From: Desulfuromonadaceae bacterium
GTDB lineage: Bacteria > Desulfobacterota > Desulfuromonadia > Desulfuromonadales > Geopsychrobacteraceae
Direction: 5' to 3'
NCBI GenBank assembly: GCA_016744555.1
Contig: JADGED010000037.1
Coordinates: 1 to 15,669, forward strand
Length of the DNA stretch: 15,669 nucleotides
The translations under genes were made by a program, and so were the position numbers. The first letter of the stretch is position 1, and every line of letters starts with the position of its first letter. Shown here one piece after another: positions 14,643 through 15,669 of this stretch. The notes under the pieces were generated by a model. That model worked only from the letters and a program-made list of their open reading frames with translations. It did not search any database and had not been told where the DNA came from.

Positions 14643-15098
14643 GTGAAATACGTTCAAGATATCTCTGCATCCACGCAAGAGATCTTCTCAACCATGATTA
14701 TGCTGGACGTAGCACCAGGAGAAGCTTTTCGTCGCACTGACAGTCACTTAAAAAATAGTGTTTCTGGAATCGTTGGTTTAGCTGGTGAAACTAAAGGGAT
14801 GTTGTCGATCCACCTGCCTCTTGAAACAGCCCTAGCTGTTACTACCGCCTTTTTAGGGATGGAAGTAGAAGAGATTGATGAAGATGTTTGCGACGCAATT
14901 GGTGAATTAGCCAATATGCTTGGTGGTTGCCTTAAAGCAGCCATTGACCCAAGTGGTAGTAAAGTCCAGCTGTCAATGCCATCAGCAATCCACGGTGAAG
15001 AGTACACCATCGACTGTCTAGCTGACGCCGATCTCATTTCTGTACCGTTCACATTTGCCGAACATAGTTTTATTGTAGAGCTACAAGTCAGTTCCTAA
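14643..15098 (+). CDS. CheX-like chemotaxis phosphatase (second copy)
   Basis: This 151-residue CheX/CheC-family protein has the signature E88-x-x-N91 in GELANMLGG, within the helix used to dephosphorylate CheY. Other family features are EIFSTMI near residue 13, GMLSIHLP, and a C-terminal strand ending SFIVELQV. Translation begins at GTG (14643): the overlapping ATG at 14641 is followed at once by TGA, and AAAGGAG lies at a proper distance. The following gene is clearly a tandem relative, sharing EIFSTMI, LGM-x-x-EEID-x-DV and GE(L/I)ANM. It differs from that copy in several loops. It could form homodimers or heterodimers with the other copies. Confidence 0.87.
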   Translation: MKYVQDISASTQEIFSTMIMLDVAPGEAFRRTDSHLKNSVSGIVGLAGETKGMLSIHLPLETALAVTTAFLGMEVEEIDEDVCDAIGELANMLGGCLKAAIDPSGSKVQLSMPSAIHGEEYTIDCLADADLISVPFTFAEHSFIVELQVSS

Positions 15099-15127
15099 AA
15101 GCAAAAACTATTAACTTAATTGCCTCC

Positions 15128-15132
15128 AAGGA
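15128..15132 (+). promoter_or_regulatory. Ribosome binding site that sets the start of the last gene
   Basis: AAGGA lies eight bases before a GTG at 15141. The in-frame TTG at 15120 would place this site inside the coding region and has no site of its own. The GTG choice also puts the E-x-x-N motif at E88/N91, exactly as in the preceding paralogue. Confidence 0.7.
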
Positions 15133-15140
15133 AAAAAACT

Positions 15141-15599
15141 GTGGAATTTGCTAAAAAAATCGTAGAATCAGCCGAAGAGATATTTAGTACTATGATTTTC
15201 ATGGAAATATCTCCATTACCGCCGCTTGAAAAAGATAAGCAAGCAATCGGTGGACATATTTCGGCAATGATAGGACTCTCTGGCAGCTTTACTGCAATGC
15301 TCACTATTCATTGCCCTGAAAAAGTTGGTTTAGCTATTTCAGGAGCAATGTTAGGGATGGATTTTGAAGAAATTGATGCCGACGTTAAAGACACCATAGG
15401 AGAAATTGCCAATATGGTTGCTGGAGGGCTAAAAGAGAAGTTTGCCACTGAAGATAGAGACTTGCAACTTGCAATTCCAACAGCTATAACAGGAAAATCA
15501 TATACAGTATCACCGCCAAAAAAGAGTAACCGTGTAATAATACCGTTTCAAGTTGAATCGGGACAATTTTACATAGAGATAAAGTACAATAATACTTAA
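15141..15599 (+). CDS. CheX-like chemotaxis phosphatase (third copy)
   Basis: With the GTG start at 15141 this is a 152-residue protein, aligned end to end with the preceding gene. It has EIFSTMI near residue 13, TAMLTIHCP, LGMDFEEIDADV, and the phosphatase signature E88-x-x-N91 in GEIANMVAGG. GEIANMVAG is closest of the three copies to the classical CheX helix, so this may be the ancestral-type enzyme. It probably acts on phosphorylated CheY-like receivers of the same operon. It is the last recognisable gene of the cluster in this window; no clear terminator follows before the end. Confidence 0.87.
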   Translation: MEFAKKIVESAEEIFSTMIFMEISPLPPLEKDKQAIGGHISAMIGLSGSFTAMLTIHCPEKVGLAISGAMLGMDFEEIDADVKDTIGEIANMVAGGLKEKFATEDRDLQLAIPTAITGKSYTVSPPKKSNRVIIPFQVESGQFYIEIKYNNT

Positions 15600-15669
15600 G
15601 CAACTGTCGTAAATAGTTTAACCTTCTCGCCCTATATTCAACCTTAGCTGTTGGTCATTAGAGCGAAGT

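Noticed and set aside
15120..15140. TTG start for the third CheX-like protein
   Set aside because: No ribosome binding site of its own, and the AAGGA site would fall inside the gene; the GTG at 15141 aligns with the paralogue.
15600..15669. Terminator or further gene after the last CheX-like gene
   Set aside because: No stable hairpin with T-tract and no open frame of note in the remaining 70 bases.

Overview
The window looks like a chromosomal segment of an anaerobic, motile, Gram-negative bacterium of the Desulfobacterota/Desulfuromonadia type (former Deltaproteobacteria). This rests on three things: a glutamate-synthase-like protein in which the GXGXG domain, an NAD(P)H/FAD oxidoreductase and ferredoxin domains are fused; a PilJ-type chemoreceptor ending in EFGKY; and a cheA-W-R-B-D operon extended with HDOD, CheX and receiver genes. 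The placement is inferred from gene content only. The DNA is moderately AT-rich throughout, and I see no transposase, integrase, tRNA, rRNA, CRISPR array or other sign of recent transfer.

Layout. Positions 1-108 hold an imperfect purine/pyrimidine inverted repeat and the ribosome binding site of the first gene. Gene 109-2430 (+) is the multidomain glutamate synthase-like oxidoreductase, closed by a strong hairpin. Gene 2749-4542 (+) is a methyl-accepting chemotaxis protein with its own sigma70-like promoter. A perfect hairpin then separates it from a convergent two-gene minus-strand unit: miaA (tRNA dimethylallyltransferase) followed by an overlapping family 2 glycosyltransferase. From 7076 to 15599 (+) lies an eleven-gene chemosensory cluster behind a very good sigma70-like promoter (TTGCTT, 17 bp, TATAAT): cheA, cheW, cheR, cheB, cheD, an HDOD protein, a CheY-like receiver, a CheX-like phosphatase, a second CheY-like receiver, and two tandem CheX-like phosphatases.

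How the genes work together. The receptor at 2749-4542 is a plausible input, although receptors encoded elsewhere may also feed this cluster. CheW couples receptors to CheA. CheA carries two Hpt domains and no recognisable P2 domain, and can phosphorylate the CheB receiver and the two free receivers. CheR, CheB and CheD provide receptor methylation, demethylation/deamidation and deamidation. Three CheX-like proteins, all keeping the E-x-x-N phosphatase signature, could remove phosphate from the two receivers. The HDOD protein is translationally coupled to the first receiver and suggests an output beyond simple flagellar switching.

The most unusual points are: (i) three CheX-like proteins, two of them tandem paralogues, set against two receivers, with CheD but no CheC; (ii) a CheA with two Hpt domains and a two-unit repeat resembling the MshEN/GspE N-terminal motif between Hpt and kinase; (iii) an identical A5G7GCA tract at the ends of cheR and cheB, where slippage at the first copy would fuse CheR to CheB in frame; and (iv) HDOD-receiver coupling. 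I do not see a wholly unknown system; the novelty is in the architecture of a recognisable chemosensory system.
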